Of a stretch of DNA of 64,000 bases, positions 13,901 to 26,494 are shown in pieces. The notes under the pieces are model-generated. The model searched no databases. It was not told the origin of the DNA and was given only the letters and a program-made list of their open reading frames with translations. The stretch comes from Pseudoscleropodium purum (Eukaryota > Streptophyta > Bryopsida > Hypnales > Brachytheciaceae): NCBI GenBank assembly GCA_963969395.1, contig OZ017795.1, positions 620,001 through 684,000 on the forward strand, written 5' to 3'. The position numbers and the translations under genes are program-made. Each line of letters starts with the position of its first letter. The first letter of the stretch is position 1.

Positions 13901-14752
13901 AGGATAACATTTGCAAATCCATAAGGTCCAACTTCAAATATAAATTTTTTAAACATACCAAAAGCAGGCATCTCGATACTGAAACTAGCCTTTAACAATC
14001 CCAACAATCAACTCGTCATTCAAATCTACATCAACAATTCAGCAAGGGGATCCATCATCAACCTGAAGACGAGTTTTGATGGTGTCAATTGGATAAAGAA
14101 CTGTCTCAACAACAACCCCTGCTGTGGCTCCAGCTATTGCTCCTTCTGTTACCAGTAGAAAGAAGACAAGAAATGAGACATGAAAAAGCAAATGAAGCTG
14201 CTAATTAATAGAAGAATCAATAAGGAAAATCAGAAGCTACCGTAGGAAAATATCTGCTTGTTTACACAAAGGACAAGATAATATCGTGTCACTTACCGAC
14301 CAAAATGCGCAAAAAATTGAGCGGCTTTTGAGTTTCAATAATGGAGGTCGACACAAAAAGCAAAGGTCTTTGCACAGCACCATTCCCAGGGCCTTTCCTT
14401 CTTCTGCCTCCCTTCATGTTATTATCTGCAAATTATGATTGTGTGAGTGGCTCTAAGGCACGTCAAAAAATTGCAGCAGTTCATCTAGCCTTCCGAGTTG
14501 AGACTCTATCCCTAAAACAAAAGGAAATGCGTCAAAAGGAAAATACCAGTGAAGAATTCAGCTCGACCATTTGAATTGACCTGCATTGAAAGCAAATACC
14601 ACAAACTTCCGGTCAAATTGAAAACTAGTTGAAAAACCTAATGCCGGTCCAATTGTGTGATCCAGTGCGTCCAAAGATCCTTTCCAAAGAGCAGGACAAA
14701 GAGCAAATGCTCGCAACGCCAGATTGAAATCCTCAACCTCCAGGAATCCGTC
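10915..14752 (-). CDS. SAMC: S-adenosylmethionine carrier, mitochondrial carrier family (N-terminus unresolved)
   Basis: Minus-strand exons in coding order: 14638-14752 (provisional), 14297-14425, 14063-14145, 13694-13770, 13351-13441, 12771-12824, 12355-12450, 12111-12200, 11894-11945, 11474-11535, 11246-11326, 10915-11043. They give about 352 residues in continuous phase. Three mitochondrial-carrier repeats are visible through their signatures PIDTIKTR, PTEVVKQR and TPLDVIKTR. Segments such as GLYSGLAGN, LLRDLPFDAVQFC and GIGPRVMWIGIGGSIFF are typical of plant SAMC. That protein exchanges S-adenosylmethionine for S-adenosylhomocysteine across plastid and mitochondrial inner membranes, supplying organellar methylation. 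Most introns are GT-AG, but the one at 11327-11473 has a GC donor (CAG/GCAAGC). The exon 14638-14752 reads DGFLEVEDFNLALRAF and joins in phase, but no in-frame ATG is present. The start and targeting peptide must lie in a further upstream exon or be affected by a frameshift. Confidence 0.88.
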
Positions 14753-15180
14753 CTTCGTACCGAGTTCATGTGGAAAAAGGCGGGTGAAGTGGCAACAGCC
14801 GTCGTCCGGGACGCCAACCGGGCGCCATTGTTGTCGTCATTGTCGCCCATCGAGCTGCGCGTCATCCGCAGCATGGACACGGCCATCACGTCCACTCCCC
14901 GCAAACCCTTCCACAACCTAGAAAGTCGTGACGACAAGAAAACGCAATGCAACTGATCGAGGAGAGGCCGCAGAAAGACAGCATCCCCGAGACCGACACC
15001 GAAAGAACTGAGCCAGACGCATCAAATTCGAAGCTTAACTAACTTTACCCCAAGCGAAGCGAAGCCAAGCTAGCAAGCAAAGAAGAACAGCCTTCCTTCC
15101 CGGAAGAATGGTAGACTGCAAGCGGGAGCCCTCTCCACCGTCAGATCAGGATGAGGCGCCGCGATTCACCGTTCGTGGCT
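14753..15180 (-). promoter_or_regulatory. Probable 5' leader and first-exon region of the SAM carrier
   Basis: The DNA is clearly more GC-rich than its flanks. It carries overlapping open frames on both strands, none of which joins cleanly to the carrier exons. On the minus strand, ATGs at about 14952 and in the 15000-15030 area open short Arg/Ser-rich frames that look like transit-peptide material but stop or shift frame before 14752. The true initiator should be sought here. Confidence 0.4.
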
Positions 15181-16680
15181 ATTGAACGATTTAAAAATGG
15201 TGAAATGAGTGGAAATTTCAAATCCTTATATGTTATATTAGGATTAGAAAATTTTGGAACTTGTAACCCCTAATTGACTAGTTTAAGCATTTGTTACTTA
15301 CAAATGATAATTTCTGACTCTTCAAAAGAAGAATACACATTTAAGAGACTATTTTTAGGTATTCTTTTTCCCCTCGCAATAAGTTTTGAACTTCTTTCAA
15401 TGGCATTAAAGAAATGGAATTGGAGTGGTTTTCTTGAAGCCAATTAAATTTGGATAAAGTCTACAATTTTTTTGGCAAAAGAATTGTATCATGGCGATGA
15501 TTTTGCTTTTCTCAAATAAATTAAGCTTTGTTGAAGCTTCTATTGAATTTCTGTCTTTTAGCTTGCTTTGAAAGGAGCTTGTTTTAACCAATTTCAAAAT
15601 TAGAAGTTTTCTTATGTCCATTCAAAATACTTGTAAATACTCTTCTAGTGAGAGCAATTTCAAGTTCTAATTATAGATCAATGAATTTCAAGTTGGTAAT
15701 TTACTTAGAGGGCCATCATGTTAGCCCAAGTTCCATTAGCAAGACATTAAACTTGGCCTATGAAGTGGGCCCTGCAAAGTAAATTTATGCTTAGGAAAAA
15801 TGTAAGAATTTTTTAATTGCCACATTTGCAATCAAAGACCCCAAATTCGCTAGGAAAGGTGAAGAAAGTAGAATCAACATGCTACATGATAGTTTTTTTT
15901 TTTTTTTTTACAATCACCATGCATAAAATAAAATTCACTCTAGAAGATCCACTTTGTAGAACAAGTTTAGCATTCTACATTCCATCATGCTAGTTTTATT
16001 GAAGACATCTTGGGATAGAACCACCTATTACCAACTAGGGACCCATATCCAACCTACATTGCAACTAAGGTAGGAACAAATTTCCAACCAAAGTGTAGTA
16101 TGTGTTTTTCCTCTTTTTCAAAGTTAAAACTAACTAAATAATGGAAATTTAAGGGAGCCAAACCATTTCCAACGAGAGACCCATTCTTGTCATATAGACT
16201 ACACTCTTTCTAATCAACAAGAGATTAATGATGGCACAATTTTCAATGCAGTTGTGGCACATTGTGATTGGTTGAAGTCTTTGTTTATTTTGCAAGTAAC
16301 CTATGGTTGGAAATAGGAAGGCCTACATGACAAGAATGTATCGAACAGAATCTTCATCTAAAAAATTTATAGTAATTAAATTCTGAGAAATAAAATTTTG
16401 GAAGAATATGAAATCCTTCTAAATTCTATTTCTGTAGATGGGAAAAATTTCTCCACTAAAAAAAACAGCACTCCAGGTATGCAAAATTGCTGAAGTGACA
16501 GGAAATGGGTTGGCTCCCTTCCATTCCCTTCCATTCCATTGCTCCAGAACATATGTGAAATTCCTAAAGTGGTCGAGTAGGGGCAGTTCCACCATATCCT
16601 TTTTTTTTGGACTGTAAGTCTATCACACAAACTTCTATCAATTGATATCTACTAAGCTTAACTGTCAGTCTTCGCAACTC
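15181..16680. other. AT-rich intergenic spacer
   Basis: No gene seen. It contains a T-homopolymer of about 18 at 15892-15909 and one copy of a dispersed repeat at about 16252-16360 (listed separately). The short frames on both strands are random. Confidence 0.6.
16226..16366 (+). repeat. Dispersed repeat, copy A
   Basis: The core at about 16287-16356 is clearly related to about 30453-30521. It shares TTTTGCAA, CCTATG, AATAGGAAG and GAATCTTCA-like blocks in the same order. Translated in one frame both copies give P-M-x-G-N-R-K-(A/T)-Y, which hints at an old coding element. It is too decayed to assign a family. Confidence 0.6.
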
Positions 16681-16699
16681 AACCCAGCCAGAATTTTAA

Positions 16700-18266
16700 A
16701 GTAGATTTTATTTCATCCCATGGATGAAAAGCGTCGGTTTCAGTTCTGTTTGTCCCGGGAGCCCAACGAAAAGGCGGGCGCCTCCGTCCCGCACAGCCTT
16801 TTGTCGTCGTGGTTTCATCTATGTCTCTGTCCATGGCTACGCCAGTACGGCTATGGCGGGGCAAACCAAAGCTGCTTCTGTCGCACCCTCTCCTTGGAGC
16901 AGCATCGGTGCATTTCGTCCTGGCCGCTTCTCCAGGATCCTTTGATCACGGAATTGGAATTGGAATTGGAATTTGCGCATTGCTTCACAATCCTATCGCT
17001 GTAGGTCGATACTTAGCCTACCTAGTGGAGATTTGTGTTGTTAGTCTCTGTTTGTTTATGTTGCGTCCCGTCTTTGCGCCGCAGCAAATCGTTTTAGCTT
17101 CTCTCTCGATTGACCGTCAAATTGTGGAATTTCATTGTTTTTTTGTGTTCGTGATTTCCGAGATGAAGATATCGTTTCGATGTGTGTGGAAATTGGCTTA
17201 GTAAAGGTTTATATGGGGTTGAATGAATTGGAAGTCAGCTCAGGCGATGTGTGCGTTAGGACTTTGGTTCAAGAGGCAAGGGTGATGTGGAGAGTTTTAT
17301 CGTGCATTTGATTTCTAGCTTCGTTTCTGTATTTGTTTATTAATCGAATTCAATATAATTCAAATTAGTAGTGTCAACTATCAAACTGATGAAACTTGTG
17401 AGGGTGGAGAAACCTAGGAAGTATGGAAAAGAAGGGAGAATCGATCCTCTTGAATTTCTCCTCCTTTGACTCGGCTTGCGTTTGATTATAGTTCTAATTA
17501 ATATATTCTTCGCAATCATCTGGCTTGCCACTTCATAGTCTTAGTCTTTATTAATATACTCCCTCCGCCTCGAAATAAATAAACCTGGGGTTTCCTAGAA
17601 ATGACTAGATAAACATGTGAGTTGTTCCTATTTTTAGGGGATTGCTTAGTTATCGTAGCTTTTACTAAACCCCACTAGGTTTAGGAAAAGAATGGAAGTT
17701 CAATAGTGAAGTGGCACATGTTGAAAACAGGGCAACAAAATTGACCAATTTTTGCCCTTTTTGAAACTGCTCCAATAGTATTAATTTTGATCATTCTCTA
17801 AGCAGCGTTGGTGCAGTGACGTCCATTGACATTGCATGTATTCAATTTCAACAATGTCTTGTGATTCAACTCTAGGGAATTCCCAAGAAGAAGAGATTTG
17901 TTAGTAGCAGTTTTTGTATAGTTTTGGGTTGAATTCTTTGCCTTCGGTTAGAGGTTGCATTTTGATTCTCTTTGCTAAATAGTCTTTGGAGTGTGATATC
18001 TATGGATTCTTTTGCTTCTGGGTGTTCTAACTAGCTCCAGTTGTTGTCTATCAAGTTGTGGAGAGCCAATTTCAAATTTAATTTTTGGATACAAGTATAT
18101 TTGAAAACCCTAAAATTATTTCGAGACTGAGGGCGAATCGATTTAATTAATTTAATGACACTTTTATTTATGTTGGTGACACTCGTAGTGTTCGTGTGGA
18201 CGTCTATGCTGCAGTTGAATCGGCTTCCCGAGGTAGAAGATTTTGAACACTACTTTGAGGGGCAGG
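16700..18266 (+). promoter_or_regulatory. Upstream/leader region of the IBR3-like gene
   Basis: A GC-rich patch at 16700-17000 contains a GGAATT hexamer repeat (about 16949-16973) and a plausible splice donor at about 17000. It could be a non-coding first exon spliced to the ATG exon near 18267. The open frames here (for example from 16839, reading MATPVRLWRGK) have no homology I recognise. The rest of the interval is AT-rich and featureless. Confidence 0.35.
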
Positions 18267-21200
18267 ATGGCGAACACGACGACGAGCATGGTGGTTCCCT
18301 TAGATTCTGCCCTTCGGCTTGACGAGAGGGCCCTGCTAAGATACTTGCAAACACATGTCAAGGGCTTTCTGCCTCCACCGGCAACTTTACAGTTGCGTCA
18401 GGTAAATTCGTGGAACTCCAAAGACTTTATTTACATCCTCACGGCATTAAGCCTCATCCATCGATGTCGCTATTGCCAGTTGATCCCGGTTTTGAGTTTC
18501 ATTTCTTGGAGCTTCCTTGTAAGTATCGGGATGTGTTCATTAATTATGTTCTTAATAGGCTTTGTCATGCATATATTGAATTGAGCGTTCAGTTGTATGG
18601 AGCTGAAAGTAGATTCAGGTGCATGGTATGGAGGTTTATTTGGGGGTTTGTGCATCTCTTTTCGGCCGTCCTTACAAACGCGTCTTTGATGGGAGAATGT
18701 AGTTCGGGCATGGACAATCGAATCCGACATATCTAGTGCAAGTGGAGCTGCATGGTGCTTTACAACGCTATGTACTTCGGAAGAAACCACCCGGGAAAAT
18801 TCTTGAGTCGGCCCATGCTGTTGAGCGTGAGTATCAGGTATTCCGGCACTCGGTTGACCGAATCTTACAGTGTAAAACAATGAGCGGTTTTGTTGGTTAG
18901 TTTTCACCCCCAACTGCAGTTATGTATGTAACCTGGTGTAGTTTCGAGGGTATTTTCGAAGGCATTCACTATTGAAAGTTTTGTGTGATCTTTCCAGATC
19001 TTATCTGCATTAGGTGGGGGCAAATCCAAGGTGCCTGTTCCTCGTGTGTATTGCTTGTGCACAGATCCTACTGTGATTGGCACTCCTTTCTACGTCATGG
19101 AGCATTTGGAAGGGCGACTGTTTGTGAACCCGAATTTGCCAGTAAGATCCGTGTTCCATAAGTGATGATTTTCTTAGATATTCATTTGGTTTCAGAAGAG
19201 TTAGCAGAAAATTTAATACTAAGAAACTTGAAATACCAATGCCTGAAGCTCGAATACAATGAATGAGAGGTTACCGATGAGAATAGTAGTTCTCTTGTAT
19301 GGAGCTCCAGAGTGAATAACAGAGTCCATTTACAGCCAAGCTGTACCTCATAGGATCTACTTTAGAACACTGTCGTTTCTTCTATTGTAGTGCAAGTTAT
19401 GAATGCTACTGAACCTTCCATGGCTTTCCTTGTTCGTCGAGAATTTTGTAATTCACCTTTCATTGTTCCTTGAGATTCACTTATTTGGATCTTTGAAAAT
19501 TTGTGAACTGGATGAAAGTGATCTGGTCGTACTTGCGTCTCGTTCACTTGGCCCAGCGGCTGTGATTCGCTGTGCTTGCGTAGAGTTGAACTTTTTCGTG
19601 CTTTTGCCCAGGGTATGGATCCAGAAGAGCGAAAGGCCATATACAGTGCAATGGCCAGAGTTTTGGCTGCTATTCATTCAGTTGATGTTCACGCAGTCGG
19701 TTTGAGTCGATATGGTCGAAGGGAAAATTACTGCAAGAGACAGGTTCGGGGCTTCTGAATATTTGTGTTAATTTTGTTCCAGTCTCTTGTTATGAATGTT
19801 TTCGAGATATATCTCTTCTATGCTCCTCATAGTTCCATTTACGGCAATTCATTACTGTAATTGTAGTTGTGAGAGCAGGTTGAAAGATGGGCTGCGCAAT
19901 ATCATCTATCGACAGGGAAAGGGAAGCCTGATCCAGACCCCAACATGTTGGAACTCATTGAATGGTTACGAGGGAATATTCCGGAAGAGGATGCTTTTGC
20001 CGGCTCAAGAACTGGAATTGTGCATGGAGATTTTCGACTAGATAATCTTGTATTCCATTCTACTGAGGTGCAGCTTTTACTTCTCAAATTGTGACCTTGG
20101 TTTTGGGAGCATCGTAAGGCAGGAAGATTTGAATTATCTTTTCTTAACGATTTATGCTGCTTGCTATCGTCTCACTTACTTATGGACGAAGAGTTCATTG
20201 TCAGCTAGTGCTTGATACAGTTACGGTCTTCTATAGACATGACTAACGACTTTCAATCTAATTCCGATGTTGCAGGCTCGTGTTATTGGTGTACTGGATT
20301 GGGAGCTTTCAACACTTGGGAATCAGATGTCAGACACTGCCTACAACTGTTTGGTACACTTGACAAGCCTTTTTTGTGGAAGCATATCAGCAATTTTTTC
20401 AATATATTTGAATAGTATTATGGACGAAATTGTGCCCTGAGTTGGTAGGGATCAGGCTTAAATTAATCATTTTCTTCTATTGATTTAGTCTTTGACCAGT
20501 TTGCATTGTTGAATGCAGCCTTATGTTGTAAAAAATAACGAGTGTCCGGTCAAGAATTACGGTTTTGATGAACAAATTGCAGATGGCATACCACCGCTAT
20601 CGAAATACCTTGCTGAATACTGTGGTGCAGGAGTAAGTGCAGCGTACTTTCACCGTTCCTATTTTCGCCCAATATTAATTAGCCACTACTGTTTTTGTAC
20701 AAGTGATTGATCGATCCTGTGTCATCCAGTCTATCCATAGGTTTTAGTGTCGTTACATTGTCACTTACGATCTTGTTGTACATATTTGGTCATTTTATAT
20801 CTTTAACCAGGTAGTTAAACGCACAAGTTACCAGTACAGTGAGTCTGTATTTCTCTAGAACAGTCGTGAGTAACGTGTCAATTACGTATAAATCAATGGA
20901 GGTTGTCACAATTTCCTGTATTCATGAGAGCATGAATGCAGGGTGTTCCATGGCCAGCTAACACGTGGAATTTCTACACCGCCCTTTCACTATTTCGATA
21001 TAGTGCTATCTCTGCTGGAGTTTACTTCCGGATGCTTCAGGTTTGTTGAACTTACTTGCCGACTTTCTCATTCGCCGTAGAATACCCTAAACACTAGACT
21101 CCTCGTTCTTGATCTATTGGTGCACGTGACCTGAAAGTTAACTTATAATATTTTACTTCATACAGATCTTCTTGTAGGATACGATCTCTCGTAATTTAAT

Positions 21201-24200
21201 GTATTTCTGTACTTTGGACTATGATCGCAGCGCCAAGTCTGCAATTTCATTTTAGATGATTACATGTTCATGAGGTTCTAAAGTGCGAATTTTGCCATTG
21301 GCTAAAGATTTCCTGAAATTGACAGGGTAATGCTTCAGGTGGTAAGCGAGCAGAAGACTCAGGAAAAATGGCGCAATACTTCGCTGTGACTGCACTTAGA
21401 TTGGTTAAACAAGGGCCAATATTACCACCTCGGCCTCCTCACTCTATTTCAGGTAATTCTTGGAAAATCACCAACTTAGGACGTCTTTAGTGTGACATTT
21501 AGCATGTTCGATATTTTTCACGAAGAGCTTCTGATCTGCGTAACCAGTTGTTATCCTGGATTTGATGGCATTGCTGTAACTGTCAAGTTACGAATGTGGT
21601 TATGCTTCTAGCTTTGAAGTGTTGTTTCTTTGAGGTTGTAATCACCCACTCATTTTAGCTGCCAGAATGGAAGTGATTGCTCTCAGATAGCATGTTTGTC
21701 AGTCACAATGTGGATATTATTATGACATTTCAGCTTGTAAGTATAAATCTGGATCTCCAACATGTAAATCGCAGAAAATGCTTATCTCAGTGTGCTGCAT
21801 TTGTGTTCTCTTTCTGCCATGGAAACAGCTATTGCGGAGCCACATGCAAGGATCGTCGGGACTGAAAGTAGCAATCAGAGTCCTCTGGGGTTCACTCCTT
21901 CGGCAAGGGTGCAGGAGATAAGAAAGAGGTTGCTTTCCTTTATGGAACAACATATTTACCCCTGCGAGAAGGAGCTCAACGAGTTGATGTACTCCTCCAG
22001 CGATAGGTGGACCATCCATCCAACCGAGGAGAGGCTGAAGAAGTTGGCGAAAGCAGAAGGGCTTTGGAATCTTTGGATACCGGTATTGCATTGACTTTGT
22101 TCCATCGTTTCTGCTGGTGATAGGATAATGGGGGTGTTTAAACTACAGTTTTCTGCCTACATGCCCTGCATTAGTTGGCATCAAGCGACTCAGTTGCAAA
22201 GTTTTGCGTAACTCAGGCAGACAGTGCAGCTCTGGCATCGAGTTTGCTATTCGATGATGAGAGAGCTTTACGTTCGAAGGATGCAGCTGATCGGTTGGTG
22301 GGAGCCGGACTGAGCAATCTGGAGTATGCTCACTTGTGTGAGATTCTAGGGCGGTCCATGTGGGCTCCGCAAATGTTCAATTGTAATGCTCCCGACACAG
22401 GAAACATGGAGGTATTAACAGCTTAATCATCCAATAACAGGATTGTTTTGTGATGTTTTATAACGCTATGAACGGAATTTCTGGAGCATGCGGGTAGTGT
22501 TTGTGAAGTTGTAATCACTGCAGCATTAACTCAGTGACATAGTTAGGTTCTAGTGGTCAATAATCAGTTCTGATTTGAGATGGTGTTCATGACGCACAGG
22601 TGTTGCTAAGATATGGAAACCCTCAGCAGCAGAGGCAGTGGTTGAAACCCTTGCTGGAAGGAGAGATACGCTCCGGATTTGCCATGACTGAACCCAACGT
22701 GGCATCCTCTGATGCTACCAACATCGAGTGTTCGATTGTTAGGTCAGTTGTACTTGCACTAGCAGTTGTATCTTCTTCCTACGTCCTCAGGTTTCGTTGC
22801 TGTTGTTTGTCCATTTTTTACCTGGGTATTTATATTTGTTCTTGGTGGCTATGTGTTTCTCATGTTTTCTTGAGAAGACATGAGAATATTTGAGAAAACT
22901 TGCCTTCTACAGGCTTTTGTCTGAGTTTGAGGTGTGGTAGCAAGCGATTTGATGTATTACTATATGTTGCACCTGGGATGGTGAATCAATGACCATTGCA
23001 AAACTTATTTTCAGTTTCTGCTTTTAGTGCTTTTTCCCATTTCTCTATATGAAGCATTGTACTCAGTGACTTGATTGATATGTTGAGGTTGAAGCTTGAT
23101 TCACTTATGCTTTGCGGGTTGATGCAGAGTGGGGAATGAGTATGTCATCAATGGTCACAAATGGTGGACTAGTGGTGCAATGGATCCACGATGCAAGCTG
23201 CTCATTGTCATGGTCTGTATCAGTAAACATCAGGATTTTCGATGGTTTGTTCTTCATGGTTTTCAATAGATCTTTCGGCAGTTTTCTGTTGGTTCTTAAA
23301 GTCAATGAGTCAGAGACGTTTAGCACTGGACTTTTCACCTCTGGCTACAGACGATCGTTGTACTGTTTTGCTATGATCAAAAGTTGCGCCGATTTGTATT
23401 ATTGTGCTGTTTGATACTTCCTCTAAGTCGAGGTTTGTGAGGTAGTATTATAAGATTGATGTAGATATTTGCTACTGCTAATTTTATTCTTTGCATGTGT
23501 AGGGCAAAACAAACCCAAGCGCTGCCATGCATCAGCAGCAGTCTATGGTGCTTGTCGATATCAACACACCAGGTGTGAAAATTGTCAGACCATTGTTGGT
23601 TTTTGGCTTTGATGATGCTCCACATGGCCATGCTGAAGTTAAGTTCGAGAACGTCAGAGTTCCTGTCGCCAATTTGTTGCTGGGTGAAGGCCGAGGATTT
23701 GAGATTGCTCAGGTGAGCACGCCCCCTTAGCTCAGATTATATTGATGTTAATATTGTTGCAAATGCAACCCTTCTGAGGTGATCGATCATCTGAGGAAGT
23801 CATGCTGATGTGTGCGCTGAGCTGAATTTTGATTGCAGGGTAGATTAGGTCCAGGGCGTCTTCATCATTGCATGAGGTTGTTGGGCGCTGCAGAGCGTGG
23901 CATGGATTTGATGGTGAAGAGGGCAACGCAACGAAGAGCATTTGGCAAGACTCTCGCTCATCAGGGCTCATTTGCACATATGCTTGCCAAGGTTTATTCA
24001 TGTTCATACCGCCCTATTTGTACATTCACCTATTGAGCATACTTTGGTTCTGAAGTTTAGGGTTATTTTTGTTGCTCTTCCGGTTTTAGAGAATATCACT
24101 GTATTGATGTTATCAGGGAACTAGGAAAGGTTTCTACAAACTTGATATTTGCTATATATATGTTTTTTCTCTATGCTGATTTTCAGTGGCCTTTTGGTTG

Positions 24201-24686
24201 CAGTCTCGATTAGACATTGAGCAAACTCGATTGCTCGTTCTGAATGCTGCCCATCAGTTGGATTTGCATGGCAATAAAGTTGCTAAGGGTGCAATTGCTA
24301 TGGCTAAGGTAAAGCGCTGCCTTCCTATCGTCTTTGCTAAATTGTGGACAATAGAATTCAACCTCTGTTTCCCCTGCGCACTCCAGTCGCTTTACTGCAG
24401 CAATTATTTGCACCACATTTTCAATTGCTCCTTAAAAAACTTAGAATGGTGGAAGCTTGTACTGATGCGATGGTGAGCTTTGGATTTTCAGGTGGCTGCT
24501 CCAAATACGGCATTGCGAGTACTGGACAATGCCATTCAAGTCCATGGGGGTGGAGGTGTCAGCACCGACTTTCCGTTGTCGCATTTGTGGGCAAGTGCCC
24601 GCACTCTCCGACTTGCAGATGGTCCAGACGAAGTTCATCTTGGCACCATTGCAAAGCTTGAGTTGCAGCGTGTATCCAGGCTCTGA
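18267..24686 (+). CDS. IBR3: IBR3-like peroxisomal acyl-CoA dehydrogenase with N-terminal phosphotransferase-type domain
   Basis: Seventeen exons in continuous phase: 18267-18401, 18703-18837, 18998-19141, 19612-19743, 19879-20067, 20276-20353, 20519-20632, 20942-21040, 21326-21452, 21829-22082, 22175-22411, 22600-22742, 23128-23212, 23503-23712, 23839-23991, 24204-24308, 24492-24686. They encode about 844 residues, close to Arabidopsis IBR3. Residues about 40-320 form an aminoglycoside-phosphotransferase-like kinase fold, with [10 protein letters not shown], the catalytic-loop motif HGDFRLDN (about 231-238) and the metal-binding LDWE (about 252-255). Residues about 430-844 form the FAD acyl-CoA dehydrogenase domain, with [34 protein letters not shown] and QVHGGGGVS. 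The C-terminal tripeptide SRL is a type-1 peroxisomal targeting signal. In Arabidopsis IBR3 takes part in converting indole-3-butyric acid to auxin by peroxisomal beta-oxidation; the animal counterparts are ACAD10/11. The exact substrate in this organism is inferred. The exon 10 acceptor could alternatively lie further upstream. Confidence 0.95.
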
Positions 24687-26188
24687 TGCGCAATCCATCC
24701 TATACTCCATCGTGGGTATTAATTTATGTTGGATTCATAGTATCAATACAAAGTAGGGTCTTGTTGCCCCTTTAAATTAATAATCTTACTGCAGAAGTGG
24801 AGTGGTACCATGTGCATGCACATATTTCATGTGGCTTAAGAGAACCCCAACACTCTTTTTTCACGTTGGCCTGAAGGGCAGAGTTATTATTTTTCTTAAG
24901 ATTACATGGTCAACTTTTACCAGCCCCTGCTTGTGCTGCTTGTTGATGTGCTTGTTCTTTCATTAGGGTTTATAGAAGATATCATGCTTTGTTCGAATAA
25001 TTTCAATTCAGAGTGATGGAGGACATTGCACTGTTGTCAGTGTTTATGAGATTGAGTTTTTTTGTCATACATAGGACGATTTTATTACTTCAAGTTGTGT
25101 TTGCATAACATTCTTGAACTGGAGGGCAGAGGGTTCCTTGTACAGTAGCAAGAATATATTTGTGTTATATTTGACCAACAGTAGCCCAGAATACATGGGC
25201 AAGGCTTGCAATCAAGTCCATTGCACCCTAGACCCTAAACCCTGCCTTAAAAGTTCAAGTTATTAATGGTGAGTTCTTGGATATGTTTTCACAATGAGGA
25301 AGTTAAGTTAATGGGTGCAATTCGTGCTTGACCAGGAGCACACAATACTCAATTTTGTGAAGGAAAAACAGGTGCAACCTGCACACTGCTCTTTACAACA
25401 TTAGGCAGCAGACCTGTGAGACTTCAAAGTATCTTAAATACGGTAGCTATAAATGACCAAGACACATGATTGCAAACGCACATGAGCTTTACCATTCCAC
25501 TCCTCTGGTGACACCAGTGCAGCAGATCACTGGACAAACCTAGCCATTCCATCGAGTCCTATTTCCACAATTACGGAAGTTCACATCGAACTGCCAAAAC
25601 TGAACATGGTCCAAAACTTTATTCGTCATTGATGCCAAGAAATTTGTTGAATGTTAACATCCTACTAACTTCATCTCTACTTAAATACACAATCAGCAAC
25701 ATGGGGAGAAAAAACAAAAATAAATAAAAATAAATAAAAAATGTGACGTCAACAAGCATTCCACAGCACATCTATCAGATCATGAAAGGTAGGCACAAGC
25801 AATTCGTCCAAAATGAATTCCAGAAACGAAGGAAAGCTCAAGCAGGCTCAGCCTTCCATCAAGCAATTAATTAATGTCTAGCCAGAAGACCAGATTCCGT
25901 AAAACGAAAAGTAAAAAATCAATCGGCTTAGCTTGGAGCAACAAAGCAAGTAGGTCTCTACTCAACAAACTCTATCATGTTACATATATACAAGAGGCGT
26001 GCACTGTTTGCAGCCTCATAGTTTGTTTGTTACTACTGTAAAAATCGTTTTTAAAATGATCTTTGCTGCCTACAATTGGGCAGAATAATGAGTTACTATT
26101 CTATGCTCACAGCCAGGAAGGCTAAACGAATTAATCAATGAGGTTGCGAGGTCATCGCATCAAGGGACACATCACCACCGCCGGTCTT
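24687..26188. other. Convergent 3' regions of the IBR3-like and zinc-finger genes
   Basis: No open frame of interest. The interval probably holds the 3' UTRs of the plus-strand dehydrogenase and the minus-strand zinc-finger gene. A short telomere-like string GACCCTAAACCCTG sits at about 25230-25243, and AAATAAATAAAAATAAATAAA low-complexity sequence at about 25716-25740. Confidence 0.55.
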
Positions 26189-26494
26189 TCACGATCTCCT
26201 ATTCCCAGGTATGCTGGAAGCGCGAATCTGTACAGGAATCGGCCTCCCGGTGCCCGAACCCCCGCAACTGCTGCAAGTCATCTTGCCCGACCCACTGCAC
26301 GTACCGCAACCCACGTCGTTGTCCGACCACCTTGTGCACATACACGGCACTTTCCGAGTTCCGTTGCAAGTGGCGCACTGCCTGCCGCCGGCCATGGGTT
26401 TCTGCTCTTCGGCATCCATAATCGACTTGACCATCCACGCGCCAGCCAAGACTGACACACCCTGAACCACCTGCACCACTACCCCCGGAGACAT
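26189..26494 (-). CDS. Small DnaJ-type cysteine-rich zinc-finger protein
   Basis: A single exon of 101 codons from the ATG at 26494 (MSPGVVVQVVQ). An in-frame TTG six codons upstream is rejected as a start. Residues about 4-22 are hydrophobic (VVVQVVQGVSVLAGAWMV) and may be a membrane anchor or signal. The rest carries four Cys pairs: CATCNG (40/43), CMC (51/53), CGTCSGSG (63/66) and CSSCGGSG (74/77). This is the CxxCxGxG zinc-binding pattern of DnaJ cysteine-rich domains without a J domain. Plant proteins of this type (BSD2, LQY1 and PSA2 relatives) act as redox or assembly chaperones, often in plastids. Which relative this is, and where it acts, cannot be decided from sequence alone. A further 5' non-coding exon is possible. 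Confidence 0.8.
   Translation of the reverse strand: MSPGVVVQVVQGVSVLAGAWMVKSIMDAEEQKPMAGGRQCATCNGTRKVPCMCTRWSDNDVGCGTCSGSGKMTCSSCGGSGTGRPIPVQIRASSIPGNRRS

Noticed and set aside
14657..14956. 99-codon plus-strand open frame antisense to the SAM carrier leader
   Set aside because: It overlaps the provisional first exon of the carrier on the other strand and matches nothing known. GC-rich leader DNA often gives open frames on both strands.
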